A DNA stretch of 64,000 nucleotides. It comes from Anaerotruncus sp. MC2020. Lineage in GTDB: Bacteria; Bacillota; Clostridia; Oscillospirales; Ruminococcaceae. This document shows positions 48,500-57,057 of the stretch, one piece after another; position 1 is the stretch's first letter, and every line of letters starts with the position of its first letter. The notes beneath the pieces were generated by a model. It did no database searches. It was given only the letters and a program-made list of their open reading frames with translations, and was not told the origin of the DNA. Location: NCBI GenBank assembly GCA_000701945.1, contig JNKE01000016.1:62001-126000 (forward strand), read 5' to 3'. Made by a program: the position numbers and the translations under genes.

Positions 48500-49621
48500 T
48501 CACAGTGTCTTCAGGTAATCCATAAAGTTCTGCTTGTTCTCGAGAGCGGTAGTCGTAGGACGACCGAGGTCATCGCGCGCGCCTATGGAGCACTTCACCT
48601 CGATGAATGAGAGCTCATTGCGGGACTTCGCAGCCTCGAGCTCCCTGTCGAGAGCCTCAAAGCTGTCAACGCATACGGCATTCGGATAGCCGCACGCCTT
48701 AGCGATAGCCACGAGGTCTATCTTTGCCGCAACCGTAGGCATACCGCCGACAGTCTCATGCGCGCCGTTGTTGATGACAACGTGCACTACATTCTTGGGA
48801 GCATTCGCGCCGAGCACAGCCATTGAGCCCATGTGCATGAGCACTGCTCCGTCGCCGTCGACGCACCATATACGCTGCTCGGGCTTGTTTATCGCAACTC
48901 CGAGCGCGATAGAGGAGGTGTGTCCCATAGAGCCGACCGTCAGGAAGTCGTACTTGTGGCTCTGACCGTTTGCAGCTCTTGTCTCGAAGAGCTCGCGGCT
49001 GGGCTTGCCCGTCGTGGAGACTATCGGGTCTTCTCCCGTAGCCTTGACGATGTGCTGGATTATCTCCTCGCGTATCATCTTGTTATCGTTTTTGTACTCG
49101 ACCTTGGGAGCGTCCGTGAGAGCTCCCTTGCGTACTACGAACGCGACCTGCTTGCCGTTTTCAAGGAGCTTGCGGAAGTCCGCCATAACAGCTCTGAGCT
49201 CATCCTCGGTGGTGTCCTTGCTGATGATGAACGACTTTATGTCCATATCGTCGAGGAGCTTCACCGTAACCTCGCCCTGATAGATGTGCTGAGGCTCGTC
49301 GTGGACTCCGGGCTCGCCGCGCCAGCCCACGATGAATATCATCGGGATAGCGTATACCTTATCGTTGAGGAGAGAGGCAACGGGGTTTATGATGTTGCCC
49401 TCGCCCGAATTCTGCATATACACAACAGGCACCTTGCCAGTAGCGAGGTGATAGCCTGCCGCAAGAGCAGTGCAGTTGCCCTCATTCGCGGCTATGATGT
49501 GATGCTTCCGGTCGATACCGTAGGTATCCATGAGGTAGTTGCACAGAGCCTTCAGCTGACTGTCGGGGACGCCCGTATAGAAGTCAGCGCCTATTATTTT
49601 TACTAAGCTTTCAACCTTCAT
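48500..49621 (-). CDS. aepY: phosphonopyruvate decarboxylase
   Basis: 373 residues. A thiamine-diphosphate enzyme: N-terminal FYTGVPDSQLKALCNYL and IIAANEGNCTALAAGYHLATG (catalytic Glu), GWRGEPGVHDEPQH, then VGSMGHTSSIALGVA and the TPP motif VDGDGAVLMHMGSMA...NNGAHETVGGMPT. It converts phosphonopyruvate to phosphonoacetaldehyde, the irreversible step that pulls the unfavourable mutase reaction forward. The ATG at 49621 has AAGGAG upstream. It follows the cytidylyltransferase gene by 10 bp. Confidence 0.95.
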   Translation of the reverse strand: MKVESLVKIIGADFYTGVPDSQLKALCNYLMDTYGIDRKHHIIAANEGNCTALAAGYHLATGKVPVVYMQNSGEGNIINPVASLLNDKVYAIPMIFIVGWRGEPGVHDEPQHIYQGEVTVKLLDDMDIKSFIISKDTTEDELRAVMADFRKLLENGKQVAFVVRKGALTDAPKVEYKNDNKMIREEIIQHIVKATGEDPIVSTTGKPSRELFETRAANGQSHKYDFLTVGSMGHTSSIALGVAINKPEQRIWCVDGDGAVLMHMGSMAVLGANAPKNVVHVVINNGAHETVGGMPTVAAKIDLVAIAKACGYPNAVCVDSFEALDRELEAAKSRNELSFIEVKCSIGARDDLGRPTTTALENKQNFMDYLKTL

Positions 49622-49631
49622 TGTATGCTCC

Positions 49632-50342
49632 TTAATTGTATTTTTTGTAGTCGGGGTCAAATTCAGCGAGCTCGTCGACGGAATCTATCTCGACTATCTG
49701 CTCCGCTGTGACAGGATTGATAACGAGTTTTAGATTGCCGAGCTGCTGGTCGACTATCTCGTCCCAGTAGAGCTGCTCGTGCCCCTCGTGCCTGTATGCC
49801 TCGAGGACAGCGTCCGCTATAAGAGCGGCGTCCTTCTGCTTGAAGTACGAAACGCCTACCATATTGTAGGTATCGGTGCCGCCCTTGCCGACTCTCGTGA
49901 TGAAGCCGTCCTTGTCGAGGTCGAACACCCAGTCGTCGGAATAGCCCTTGACCATTTTGCCGTAGTAGCAAGAGCGGTCGAGCTTCGCCTTGAATATGGA
50001 CGGGTCGGAGACGAAGAGGTCTGCCTCGCAGATGAAGCAGTCAGCTGTCCTCATGACCTCTGCGGCGGCGTGTATCGACGATATATTGTTCTTTTCGTTA
50101 TACTCGGTGTTCCTGATTATAGTGACGTTCGGGTACTTCTCCGCGAGGAAGCCGAACTGCTCCCCGAGGTAGCCGACAACGATGTAGATGTGCTCTACTC
50201 CCCTGCCCTCGAGCGCACTGATGACCGTATCTATCATGGAGCGTCCGTGCGCCTTCACGAGCGGCTTCGGCACCTTCTCGGTAAGAGGTCTCATTCTCGA
50301 GCCGAGACCTGCCGCCATTAAAACTGCTATTTCCTTTGCCAT
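49632..50342 (-). CDS. pntC: 2-aminoethylphosphonate cytidylyltransferase (PntC/LicC type)
   Basis: 236 residues. The nucleotide-binding signature AVLMAAGLGSRMRPLTEKVPKPL opens the protein, followed by VEHIYIVVGYLGEQF and CEADLFVSDPSIF, where Asp binds the metal. The LicC-like pattern plus its position among AEP genes points to CMP transfer onto 2-aminoethylphosphonate, giving CMP-AEP for attachment to lipids or glycans. Choline-phosphate would be the alternative substrate, but no choline gene is nearby. It is a stand-alone protein, unlike the fusion to the AEP transaminase found in some bacteria. Confidence 0.88.
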   Translation of the reverse strand: MAKEIAVLMAAGLGSRMRPLTEKVPKPLVKAHGRSMIDTVISALEGRGVEHIYIVVGYLGEQFGFLAEKYPNVTIIRNTEYNEKNNISSIHAAAEVMRTADCFICEADLFVSDPSIFKAKLDRSCYYGKMVKGYSDDWVFDLDKDGFITRVGKGGTDTYNMVGVSYFKQKDAALIADAVLEAYRHEGHEQLYWDEIVDQQLGNLKLVINPVTAEQIVEIDSVDELAEFDPDYKKYN

Positions 50343-50351
50343 AGTATCACC

Positions 50352-51647
50352 TTAAAGCTCGTCGATGAGAGTAATGATGTTCTTGATTGACATGAGCCTG
50401 TCGTCAACTTCCTTAGCGCGGTGGTAGCGGAGGATATCCTCGGCAGTCTGCTGCATTGCAGGAAACGCGCTTCTTGTGAGCTGATTTGCGTAGATTACGA
50501 TATTCACACCGTGAGCCGCAAGCTCGTCCTCGGTTATGGTATTGAACGAGGAGGGAACTACGACGATAGGCGTTTTCTTGTCCTTTTCGCGGAACTTGTC
50601 GCAGAACTCGACTATCTCGGCGGGGTCCTTCTTACGGCTGTGTATCATGATGCCGTCAGCTCCTGCCTCAACGAACGCGAAGGCTCTTGCGAGAGCGTCC
50701 TCCATGCCCTGCTCGAGGATAAGGCTCTCGATGCGGGCGATTATCATGAAGTCATCGGAGAGCTGAGCCGCCTTGCCTGCGGCAATTTTAGCGCTCATCT
50801 CCTCAATTGTAGCCTGAGTCTGCTTTACCTCGGTACCGAAGAGGGAGTTCTTCTTGAGTCCCTTCTTGTCCTCGATGATGACAGCGCTGACGCCCATTCT
50901 CTCGAGCGAACGCACGGTGTAAACGAAGTGCTCGGTAAGTCCGCCTGTATCGCCGTCGAAGATGATAGGCTTCGTTGTGACCTCCATGATGTCGTCGATA
51001 GTACGGAAGCGGCTCGTCATGTCAACGAGCTCGATATCGGGCTTGCCCTTTGCTGTCGAGTCGCAGAGCGAGCTGACCCACATCGCGTCGAACTGATTGA
51101 GCTTGCCCTCGTGCTCAACGACGGTCTTCTCGGCGATGAGACCCGTCAGACCGCTGTGAGCCTCGATAGTCTTTACAACGTGACCCATTTCGATGAGCTG
51201 ACGGAGGCGCTTTCTCCTGTACTCGGGCATTGCGAGCTTCTCCTTGAGCTGAGCGTCTATCTTCTTGACGGTGGGATTGTACGTATAGGGCACGTCAACG
51301 ACCTCGCCGCCATATTCTGCGAGTCTCTTTACGACATTGGCTCTGATAGAGGACTCCGCGCCCTCCTTCCAGTTGTCGCCGTGAACGATGTAATCGGGCT
51401 TCAATGTATCGATAACGTCATTGTACATAGCGTCGTTCTGTACGATGACCTCGTCGACGCCATCGAGCTCCTGATAGAGCTTGATACGCTCCTCGAGCGT
51501 CTTTGTCGGGAACTTGTTGAAGCGTATGAGCTCCTTGTCGCAGAGCGCGCCGACAACCACTCTGCCGAGCTTCTTGGCATTGTTGATAATATTGAGGTGA
51601 CCCTCATGGATAACATCTGTACAGAAGCAGGTGTAAACAGTTTTCAT
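50352..51647 (-). CDS. aepX: phosphoenolpyruvate mutase with N-terminal nucleotidyltransferase domain
   Basis: 431 residues, two domains. Residues 1-130 form a cytidylyltransferase-like fold (TCFCTDVIHEGHLNIINNAK; HxGH as HEGH at 14-17). Residues 140-431 are PEP mutase, with the hallmark EDKKGLKKNS at 259-268, FDGDTGG metal residues and IIARIESL. The mutase rearranges phosphoenolpyruvate to phosphonopyruvate, forming the C-P bond. The extra N-terminal domain is found in many PEP mutases of surface-phosphonate clusters and its role is unsettled. It starts 12 bp after the transaminase gene. Confidence 0.95.
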   Translation of the reverse strand: MKTVYTCFCTDVIHEGHLNIINNAKKLGRVVVGALCDKELIRFNKFPTKTLEERIKLYQELDGVDEVIVQNDAMYNDVIDTLKPDYIVHGDNWKEGAESSIRANVVKRLAEYGGEVVDVPYTYNPTVKKIDAQLKEKLAMPEYRRKRLRQLIEMGHVVKTIEAHSGLTGLIAEKTVVEHEGKLNQFDAMWVSSLCDSTAKGKPDIELVDMTSRFRTIDDIMEVTTKPIIFDGDTGGLTEHFVYTVRSLERMGVSAVIIEDKKGLKKNSLFGTEVKQTQATIEEMSAKIAAGKAAQLSDDFMIIARIESLILEQGMEDALARAFAFVEAGADGIMIHSRKKDPAEIVEFCDKFREKDKKTPIVVVPSSFNTITEDELAAHGVNIVIYANQLTRSAFPAMQQTAEDILRYHRAKEVDDRLMSIKNIITLIDEL

Positions 51648-51659
51648 CTTGATTTCTCC

Positions 51660-52790
51660 TTAATCATTGTACTTAACGGGTATAGCAACATTGTTCTTTT
51701 CGAGGGCTTCGCGGAAAACCTTGAAGAAGTCCACTATATCAGCATCGTCGATAGCTCCGAGAGCGCAGAGACGGAAGGTATTCGTTGTGGATATCTTACC
51801 AGGATAGATAGTGAATCCGCGCTCGTAGCAGTAATCGTGGACAGCCTCGAAGCTCCAGTTGGGGTCATCGGGGTATATCGCGGAGGACACAAGTCCCGCT
51901 CTCCACTCGGGCTTGATGACCTGACGGAAGCCGAGCTCGTCCAGTCCCTTGTTTATGGCGTTGAACACGCGTGTATGGCGTGCCCACTTAGCCTCCTCGC
52001 CCTCAGCCCAGTACTCCTTGAGAGCCTGAAGGGTCGAGTATATGGTCTGTACAGGCGGAGTGAAGTGCATCTCGCCTGTGCGCTCGAAGAAGTCGTACTG
52101 GAGCCAAAGATTGCAGTAGTAGGAGCGCTTGGGGTAGTCCTTGGACTTCTCGATTATAGCCTTGTTTCCGACCACGAAGGAAAGTCCCGTGAAAGCCATG
52201 AGACCCTTCTGAGCGGACGCCATGCAGAAGTCGATGTTGTCCTTTTCGATATCGATAGGACGCATAGCGTAGGTCGAGGTAGTATCTACCGTGAACACCG
52301 CGCCGTACTTGTGAGCAAGAGCGCCTATCTCGCGGATAGGATTGAGAATGCCCGTACCTGTCTCGTTGTGGGTAGTGTGAACGAGTGCGATATCGGGATT
52401 TTCTTTCAGCGTCTTTTCAACGACTGCGAGGTCGGGACGCTGGTCAACGGGGAATTTTAGGTCGATGTGGGGCAGTCCGTAGAACTGGCACACCTCAACA
52501 GCTCTTGTGCTGTACGCGCCGTTGTCCACAACGAGCACCTTCTTGCCCTCGGGCAGGAGGGAGTTGATGCACACGTCGATATTGATAGTACCCCAACCGC
52601 AGAAGAGCACCGATGTATACTTGTCGAGGTCGCCGTGAACGATCTTTACGAGGTCCTCACGGAGTCCCTTCATAAGTCCGCCGAACTCCTTCTCGCGCGG
52701 GCAGATGTCGGGTACTACCTGCGACATTTTTACAGTGTCGGTAGTTGTCGAGGGACCGGGATTGAGCAGTATGTTTCTTTTGATATTCAT
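51660..52790 (-). CDS. phnW: 2-aminoethylphosphonate--pyruvate transaminase
   Basis: 376 residues. PLP enzyme of class V: NILLNPGPSTTTDTVKMSQ at the N-terminus, HTTHNETGTGILNPI, VDTTSTYAMRPIDI, and the PLP Lys in CMASAQKGLMAFTGLSF. In synthesis it aminates phosphonoacetaldehyde to 2-aminoethylphosphonate. No degradative phnX or C-P lyase gene is present and PEP mutase follows, so the direction here is biosynthetic. It is the first gene of the operon, with a TTGACA-18-TATAAT promoter. The ATG at 52790 has GGAGGT upstream. Confidence 0.94.
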   Translation of the reverse strand: MNIKRNILLNPGPSTTTDTVKMSQVVPDICPREKEFGGLMKGLREDLVKIVHGDLDKYTSVLFCGWGTINIDVCINSLLPEGKKVLVVDNGAYSTRAVEVCQFYGLPHIDLKFPVDQRPDLAVVEKTLKENPDIALVHTTHNETGTGILNPIREIGALAHKYGAVFTVDTTSTYAMRPIDIEKDNIDFCMASAQKGLMAFTGLSFVVGNKAIIEKSKDYPKRSYYCNLWLQYDFFERTGEMHFTPPVQTIYSTLQALKEYWAEGEEAKWARHTRVFNAINKGLDELGFRQVIKPEWRAGLVSSAIYPDDPNWSFEAVHDYCYERGFTIYPGKISTTNTFRLCALGAIDDADIVDFFKVFREALEKNNVAIPVKYND

Positions 52791-52843
52791 AATAGACCTC
52801 CAAAGGATTTTATCAAGCAAATGATTATAAACAACCAACTTAT

Positions 52844-52873
52844 ATTATAATACTTTTCACGCAGTTTTGTCAA
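52844..52873 (-). promoter_or_regulatory. sigma-A promoter of the phosphonate operon
   Basis: Minus-strand -35 TTGACA (52868-52873) and -10 TATAAT (52844-52849), spacer 18 nt. A second TATAAT lies at 52824-52829. Confidence 0.75.
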
Positions 52874-52884
52874 GCGCTGGTATA

Positions 52885-52920
52885 AAAGAGAGGGAGCGGC
52901 GATGATTCGCCGCTCCCCCG
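52885..52920 (-). terminator. terminator after the dehydratase gene
   Basis: Perfect 11-bp stem GGGAGCGGCGA/TCGCCGCTCCC (52892-52902 with 52907-52917), then a pyrimidine/T-rich run on the minus strand. It separates the dehydratase from the phosphonate operon, although the two lie head to tail. Confidence 0.75.
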
Positions 52921-52975
52921 CACTAACGAAGAAGTATTGTTCGTATCCTAAGCCGCTCACGACGGGAGCAGCGCA

Positions 52976-54901
52976 TTATTTCTCGTTGCTTCCGGAAATA
53001 AACCGCCTGTTGTACTCCTCGGGAGCGATAAAGGTCGGGACTATCTCATGCAAAGCGCTTATCGCGGCTGCGTCGTCGTTTTTGTCGGCAGCCTCGCGCA
53101 GCCTTTCAAGGTCGGACATGAAGCGCTCGGGGTCGATATCGCTCTGTTTACCGATAAAGATGAGCTTATTTCGGGTCTTTTTCAAGCCCTCCTCGTTCAT
53201 CAACAGCTCCTCCTTTATCTTCTCGCCGGGACGGAGCCCCGTGAACACTATCTTCACGTCCTCATACGGCACCTTGCCGTACATACGTATCAGGTTCTCC
53301 GCGAGCGTGACAATACGCACGGGCTTGCCCATATCGAGGACGAATATCTCGCCTCCGTGAGCGATAGCCGCCGCCTCCATAACGAGGCTGACAGCCTCGG
53401 GAATGGTCATGAAGTAGCGGATTATATCGGGGTGAGTGACGGTGACGGGCTTGCCCTGCTCTATCTGCTTCCTGAACTTCGGTATCACCGAGCCGTTCGA
53501 GCCGAGTACGTTGCCGAAGCGCGTCGTGACGAACTCTGTCCTGCAATCCTCCTGCTGTGCGAGGTACTGGACTATCATCTCGCAGCAGCGCTTCGAGGCG
53601 CCCATGACATTCGTGGGGTTGACAGCCTTATCCGTGGATATCATCACGAATTTGCCCGTGCCGTGCTGCTTGGCTATAGATGCGGTATTGAACGTGCCGA
53701 CAACGTTGTTCTTTATCGCCTCCATGGGGCTCTCCTCCATGAGCGGTACGTGCTTGTGAGCTGCCGCGTGGAAGACGATGTCGGGCTCGAACTCCGAGAA
53801 TATCTTGTCCATTCTGTCGTAGTCGCGGACGGAGGCTATCCTCACGACGAGGTCGAGGGAGTCGCCGTAGTCCATGATGAGCTCCTGCTGGATATCGTAG
53901 GCGTAGTTCTCGCAGATGTCGATGATGATTATGCGTCTGGGAGCGTACTTGGCTATCTGGCGGACGAGCTCAGAGCCTATCGAGCCGCCTCCGCCCGTGA
54001 CCATGCAGGTCTTGCCGCTGACGAATCCGCGCACCTCCTCGTTATCGAACTTTATCGGGTCGCGTCCGAGAAGGTCCTCGACCCTGATGTCACGCACTCT
54101 GCCGAGCAGGGTATGCTCGCCGTCGCCGAATACGAGGTCGCCGATAAATGGTATGACCTTCACGGGGAGGTTCGTCTCCGAGCACATATCGAGCACGCGT
54201 TTGCGGTCGTCCTCGATGAATGAGGGTGTGCAGAAGACTATCTGCTCTATCTCCATCTCCTTGACAAAGCGCTTGATATCGGAGATGCCGCCCACTATCT
54301 GTACGCCGTCTATCGTCTGACCGATATTGGAGCGGTCAGCGTCGATGATGCAGACAGGGTCAAAGACTGCCGCCTTTCTCTTACCGTCGCCGCCCTGCTC
54401 CTGAGCAGAGCGTATCTCACTGATGAGCATCCTGCATACCTGTCCGCCTCCGACCATCATGGTGCGCTTGAATTCCGCACCCTTTCTGCCCGCGCCGATG
54501 AGGTCGATGAAGGTGTTTTTGAATATGAATCTGAAGGCGCATACTCCGCCCACAGCAAGCAGCGTATGAAGCGTGTAATATGACAATGGGATGCGGCTGA
54601 GTATCAGATATGCAACTGTACACGATATGACAGTGCCGAACAATACGCCGAACACGCAGGACAGGTAATCCTTCCTGTTGAAGTATCTCCACAATTTGTT
54701 GTATGCGCCGAAAAAGGCAAGTCCGAGCAGACAGCCGATGACTGACACGAACGTGCTCGCAAATACCATTCTGTGACCGATACCCGCCTCCATAGCAGAC
54801 ATGATGCTGTTGGATATCAGCGCGGAGACCGCCACGATAAAGGCGTCGGCGAACGCTAACAGCATCTTTCGGTATTTGAATTTCTGCAATACCTTTTTCA
54901 T
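52976..54901 (-). CDS. membrane UDP-sugar 4,6-dehydratase (CapD/PglF/WbpM type)
   Basis: 641 residues. Four membrane helices (about 15-115), then a first Rossmann-like region (TMMVGGGQVCRMLISEI) and the catalytic SDR domain with TCMVTGGGGSIGSELVRQI (NAD loop), HAAAHKHVPLME and the STDKAVNPTNVMGASKR active-site region, in which the usual Tyr is replaced by Met as in the PglF/WbpM branch. It makes UDP-4-keto-6-deoxy sugars for capsule, glycan or protein glycosylation. No glycosyltransferase or flippase follows in the window. A TTGACT-17-TATAAT promoter precedes it. Confidence 0.94.
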   Translation of the reverse strand: MKKVLQKFKYRKMLLAFADAFIVAVSALISNSIMSAMEAGIGHRMVFASTFVSVIGCLLGLAFFGAYNKLWRYFNRKDYLSCVFGVLFGTVISCTVAYLILSRIPLSYYTLHTLLAVGGVCAFRFIFKNTFIDLIGAGRKGAEFKRTMMVGGGQVCRMLISEIRSAQEQGGDGKRKAAVFDPVCIIDADRSNIGQTIDGVQIVGGISDIKRFVKEMEIEQIVFCTPSFIEDDRKRVLDMCSETNLPVKVIPFIGDLVFGDGEHTLLGRVRDIRVEDLLGRDPIKFDNEEVRGFVSGKTCMVTGGGGSIGSELVRQIAKYAPRRIIIIDICENYAYDIQQELIMDYGDSLDLVVRIASVRDYDRMDKIFSEFEPDIVFHAAAHKHVPLMEESPMEAIKNNVVGTFNTASIAKQHGTGKFVMISTDKAVNPTNVMGASKRCCEMIVQYLAQQEDCRTEFVTTRFGNVLGSNGSVIPKFRKQIEQGKPVTVTHPDIIRYFMTIPEAVSLVMEAAAIAHGGEIFVLDMGKPVRIVTLAENLIRMYGKVPYEDVKIVFTGLRPGEKIKEELLMNEEGLKKTRNKLIFIGKQSDIDPERFMSDLERLREAADKNDDAAAISALHEIVPTFIAPEEYNRRFISGSNEK

Positions 54902-54984
54902 GATTTCATCCTCTCAAAGCTCTGCGTATCTCCGCAGATACGCGAAAAACCGCACATAATAAAAAGTATATGACACCAATGTAT

Positions 54985-55013
54985 ATTATAATGCATTTTG
55001 CGGCTGTAGTCAA
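54985..55013 (-). promoter_or_regulatory. promoter of the dehydratase gene
   Basis: Minus-strand -35 TTGACT (55008-55013) and -10 TATAAT (54985-54990), spacer 17 nt. Confidence 0.75.
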
Positions 55014-55041
55014 GTCTGAGGACGTCGGCAAAAATTATTTC

Positions 55042-55157
55042 GATAATTATCAAAATACCTCTTGACAAACTCAAAAGGTTGTGGTATATTATATTTAGAC
55101 GGATATCAAAATACCGTCTATAATAATAGCTGCTATTTAGATAATCATCAAAATAAA
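55042..55157 (+). promoter_or_regulatory. promoter and repeated operator of the YhfC-SdpR-SdpI operon
   Basis: -35 TTGACA (55062-55067) and -10 TATATT (55085-55090), spacer 17 nt. Three copies of a TATCAAAATA-type motif surround it: GATAATTATCAAAATA (55042-55057) just upstream, GGATATCAAAATA (55101-55113, inside a GACGG/CCGTC hairpin) and GATAATCATCAAAATA (55140-55155) in the leader. They are likely sites for the SdpR-type repressor of the same operon. Confidence 0.65.
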
Positions 55158-55169
55158 GGAGGCTTCACT

Positions 55170-55976
55170 ATGAACATCACATTCTCTGCTTCAACTATTG
55201 CAGGATATGCGGTAAGCGGACTGTTCATGCTGCTCCTGCCTGTCACGGTGTTCATCATCTGGCGCAAGCGCACCCATGAAAAGCTCTTCCCGACACTGGT
55301 CGGAGCCGTAATATTTCCCGTATTTGCCCTCGGGCTGAAGCTGATACCCGCATATCCGCTCTTATACGGCGATAACTCTGTCTCGCGGAGCATAAACGCG
55401 GCTCCGTGGCTGTACTACCTCACCGCGGGACTGCTCGCGGGCATATTCGAGGAGACAGGACGCTTCCTCGCGTTCAGATACGTGCTGAAAAAGTACACCG
55501 ACCGCCGCACATCTGTCTCCTACGCGATTGGTCACGGCGGTATCGAGGCGCTGTATGTGGGCTTCACGACGCTGTCATTCATCGTGCTCGCAGTTATCGT
55601 CAACAGCGGAGGGATAGACGAGGTAACAAAAGATGTTCCCGCGGAGCTGATGCCCGTCGCCATGGATAAGCTCAGGGAGTACGCCTCCATGACGTTTGGC
55701 GGCGCGGTGCTCGGCATGGTCGAGCGTGTCTCGGCAATGATGCTGCAAACGGGACTGTCCGTGCTCGTATTCCGTGCTGTCCGCGAGAAGAAGGCACTAT
55801 GGCTCTACCCGCTGGCGATAGCTCTGCACGCGGCTATTGACTTCAGCTGCATAATCTACACGAAAAATCATCTGCTGTTCGAGGCTGTACTGCTGCTCGG
55901 AGCAGCGGCACTGCTGTTCATCACTGTACGCTTCGTATACAGGAAAATGCCGACAGAAAAGGAGGTATCCGTATGA
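55170..55976 (+). CDS. YhfC-family putative intramembrane metalloprotease
   Basis: 268 residues, about seven membrane helices. Conserved polar motifs within helices are EETGRFLAF (about 98-106), GHGGIEALYVGF and HAAIDFSC near the C-terminus; paired Glu and His residues in this layout match the YhfC/CPBP-type protease superfamily. CPBP proteins often protect against peptide toxins or process membrane peptides. The ATG at 55170 follows AAAGGAGG. It overlaps the regulator gene by ATGA. Its link with sdpR and sdpI suggests a role in bacteriocin immunity. Confidence 0.85.
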   Translation: MNITFSASTIAGYAVSGLFMLLLPVTVFIIWRKRTHEKLFPTLVGAVIFPVFALGLKLIPAYPLLYGDNSVSRSINAAPWLYYLTAGLLAGIFEETGRFLAFRYVLKKYTDRRTSVSYAIGHGGIEALYVGFTTLSFIVLAVIVNSGGIDEVTKDVPAELMPVAMDKLREYASMTFGGAVLGMVERVSAMMLQTGLSVLVFRAVREKKALWLYPLAIALHAAIDFSCIIYTKNHLLFEAVLLLGAAALLFITVRFVYRKMPTEKEVSV

Positions 55977-56251
55977 AAGACATATGGGGCGCAATGTCCG
56001 ACCCGACACGCCGCGAGATACTCAGCCTACTGCAAAAGCAAGAGATGACCGCGGGCGAGATAGCCGACCGCTTCGAGATATCGAACGCCACCATCTCGCA
56101 CCATCTGAAGATACTGCGCGAGGCTGAGCTCGTGACTGCGGAAAAGGAAAAACAGACCATAACCTACCGCATAAATATGACGGTATTTCAGGAGTTTCTG
56201 GCGGGAATAGCCGCCGTTTTCGGAAAAGGAGGAAATGACAATGAAAAATAA
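55973..56251 (+). CDS. sdpR: ArsR-family autorepressor, SdpR-like
   Basis: 92 residues, a single winged helix: DIWGAMSDPTRREILSLLQK, EMTAGEIADRFEISNATISHHLKILREAELV (recognition helix), and a wing with EKQTITYRINMT. No cysteine metal site is present, which fits SdpR rather than metal-sensing ArsR proteins. In Bacillus subtilis SdpR represses sdpRI and is relieved when SdpI binds it at the membrane. It overlaps yhfC by ATGA and sdpI by a few bases, so all three are coupled. Confidence 0.92.
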   Translation: MKDIWGAMSDPTRREILSLLQKQEMTAGEIADRFEISNATISHHLKILREAELVTAEKEKQTITYRINMTVFQEFLAGIAAVFGKGGNDNEK

Positions 56252-56915
56252 TACAATAAAGAGGCTCACAGCCGTAACAGTTATCATAGGAATAGTAAAC
56301 CTCATCATAGCGGCGCTGTTCGTACTCCGTCTGCCCGACACAGTGCCCACGCATTTCGACGCCTCATTCGTATGCAATGGCACTGGCTCAAGGTGGCTGG
56401 GAATAATGCTCCCGATAGTTGTACTGGCAATATTCCCGCTCGGACTGCTGATAACCTCAAAGTCCAAAAACATTGAGAAGAACATCAAGCCGCTGACAAT
56501 CATACTCCTCTTCATCGAGGTAATGCTCATAGCGGTGAGCTGGTTCATACTCATAGTAATGGACAGCGGCGCGCAGCTCGGCGACAAGATAGAGGGCAGC
56601 TTCACGCTGTTCGTTCCGCTGATGATAGGCTTCATTTTCATCATCACGGGCAATTATCTGCCGACTGTACGCCAGAACAAGAACCTCGGCATAAAGCTGC
56701 CGTGGACGCTCAAAAACGAGCGCTGCTGGGACGTCACACACAGATTCGCAGGCAAGGTCTGGGTTGCGGCGGGACTGCTCACGCTCGCGGGAACTGCCGT
56801 ACTGTGGCTCACAGGCACAGGCAGCGATACAGCCTCCATTATCCTTATTTTTGTACCTACGACCTTCGCTATAGTGATACCCACTGTCTACGCATATCTG
56901 CACAGGAACGACTAA
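56241..56915 (+). CDS. sdpI: SdpI-family immunity/signalling membrane protein
   Basis: 224 residues, six predicted membrane helices. The N-terminal DUF1648 part has LRLPDTVPTHFDASFVCNGTGSRW (the HFD motif) and the C-terminal SdpI part has LPTVRQNKNLGIKLPWTLKNERCWDVTHRFAGKVW, the family hallmark. In Bacillus SdpI protects against the SDP killing peptide and sequesters SdpR. No sdpC-like toxin gene lies in this window. The ATG at 56241 is preferred over one two codons earlier because GGAGG would be too close to the latter. Confidence 0.92.
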   Translation: MKNNTIKRLTAVTVIIGIVNLIIAALFVLRLPDTVPTHFDASFVCNGTGSRWLGIMLPIVVLAIFPLGLLITSKSKNIEKNIKPLTIILLFIEVMLIAVSWFILIVMDSGAQLGDKIEGSFTLFVPLMIGFIFIITGNYLPTVRQNKNLGIKLPWTLKNERCWDVTHRFAGKVWVAAGLLTLAGTAVLWLTGTGSDTASIILIFVPTTFAIVIPTVYAYLHRND

Positions 56916-56957
56916 AAAGCTGCATTATGCCTGCATGACTGTCTATACGTTATTATT

Positions 56958-56990
56958 GAGGAGGACCCTTTGGAAAAAGAGTCCTCCTCA
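56958..56990. repeat. GAGGAGGACCC hairpin
   Basis: Imperfect 14-bp inverted repeat GAGGAGGACCCTTT/AAAGAGTCCTCCTC. It may end the minus-strand transcript begun at 57198 or the sdp operon. Confidence 0.5.
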
Positions 56991-57057
56991 AACTCCTCCC
57001 CTAAAACTTTCAATTTAAATTTTGCCCCTATGGGGTGCTCTCAGAAAAGAGAAAGGC

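Noticed and set aside
47364..48503. S66 gene as a self-immunity gene for a microcin C-like toxin made here
   Set aside because: No MccB-like adenylyltransferase, precursor peptide or exporter lies in the window; the neighbours are phosphonate genes.
50421..52460. 679-codon plus-strand frame opposite the phosphonate genes
   Set aside because: It is antisense to two well-identified enzymes (PEP mutase and AEP transaminase) and arises from GC-rich third positions; its translation has no domain signature and no ribosome site.
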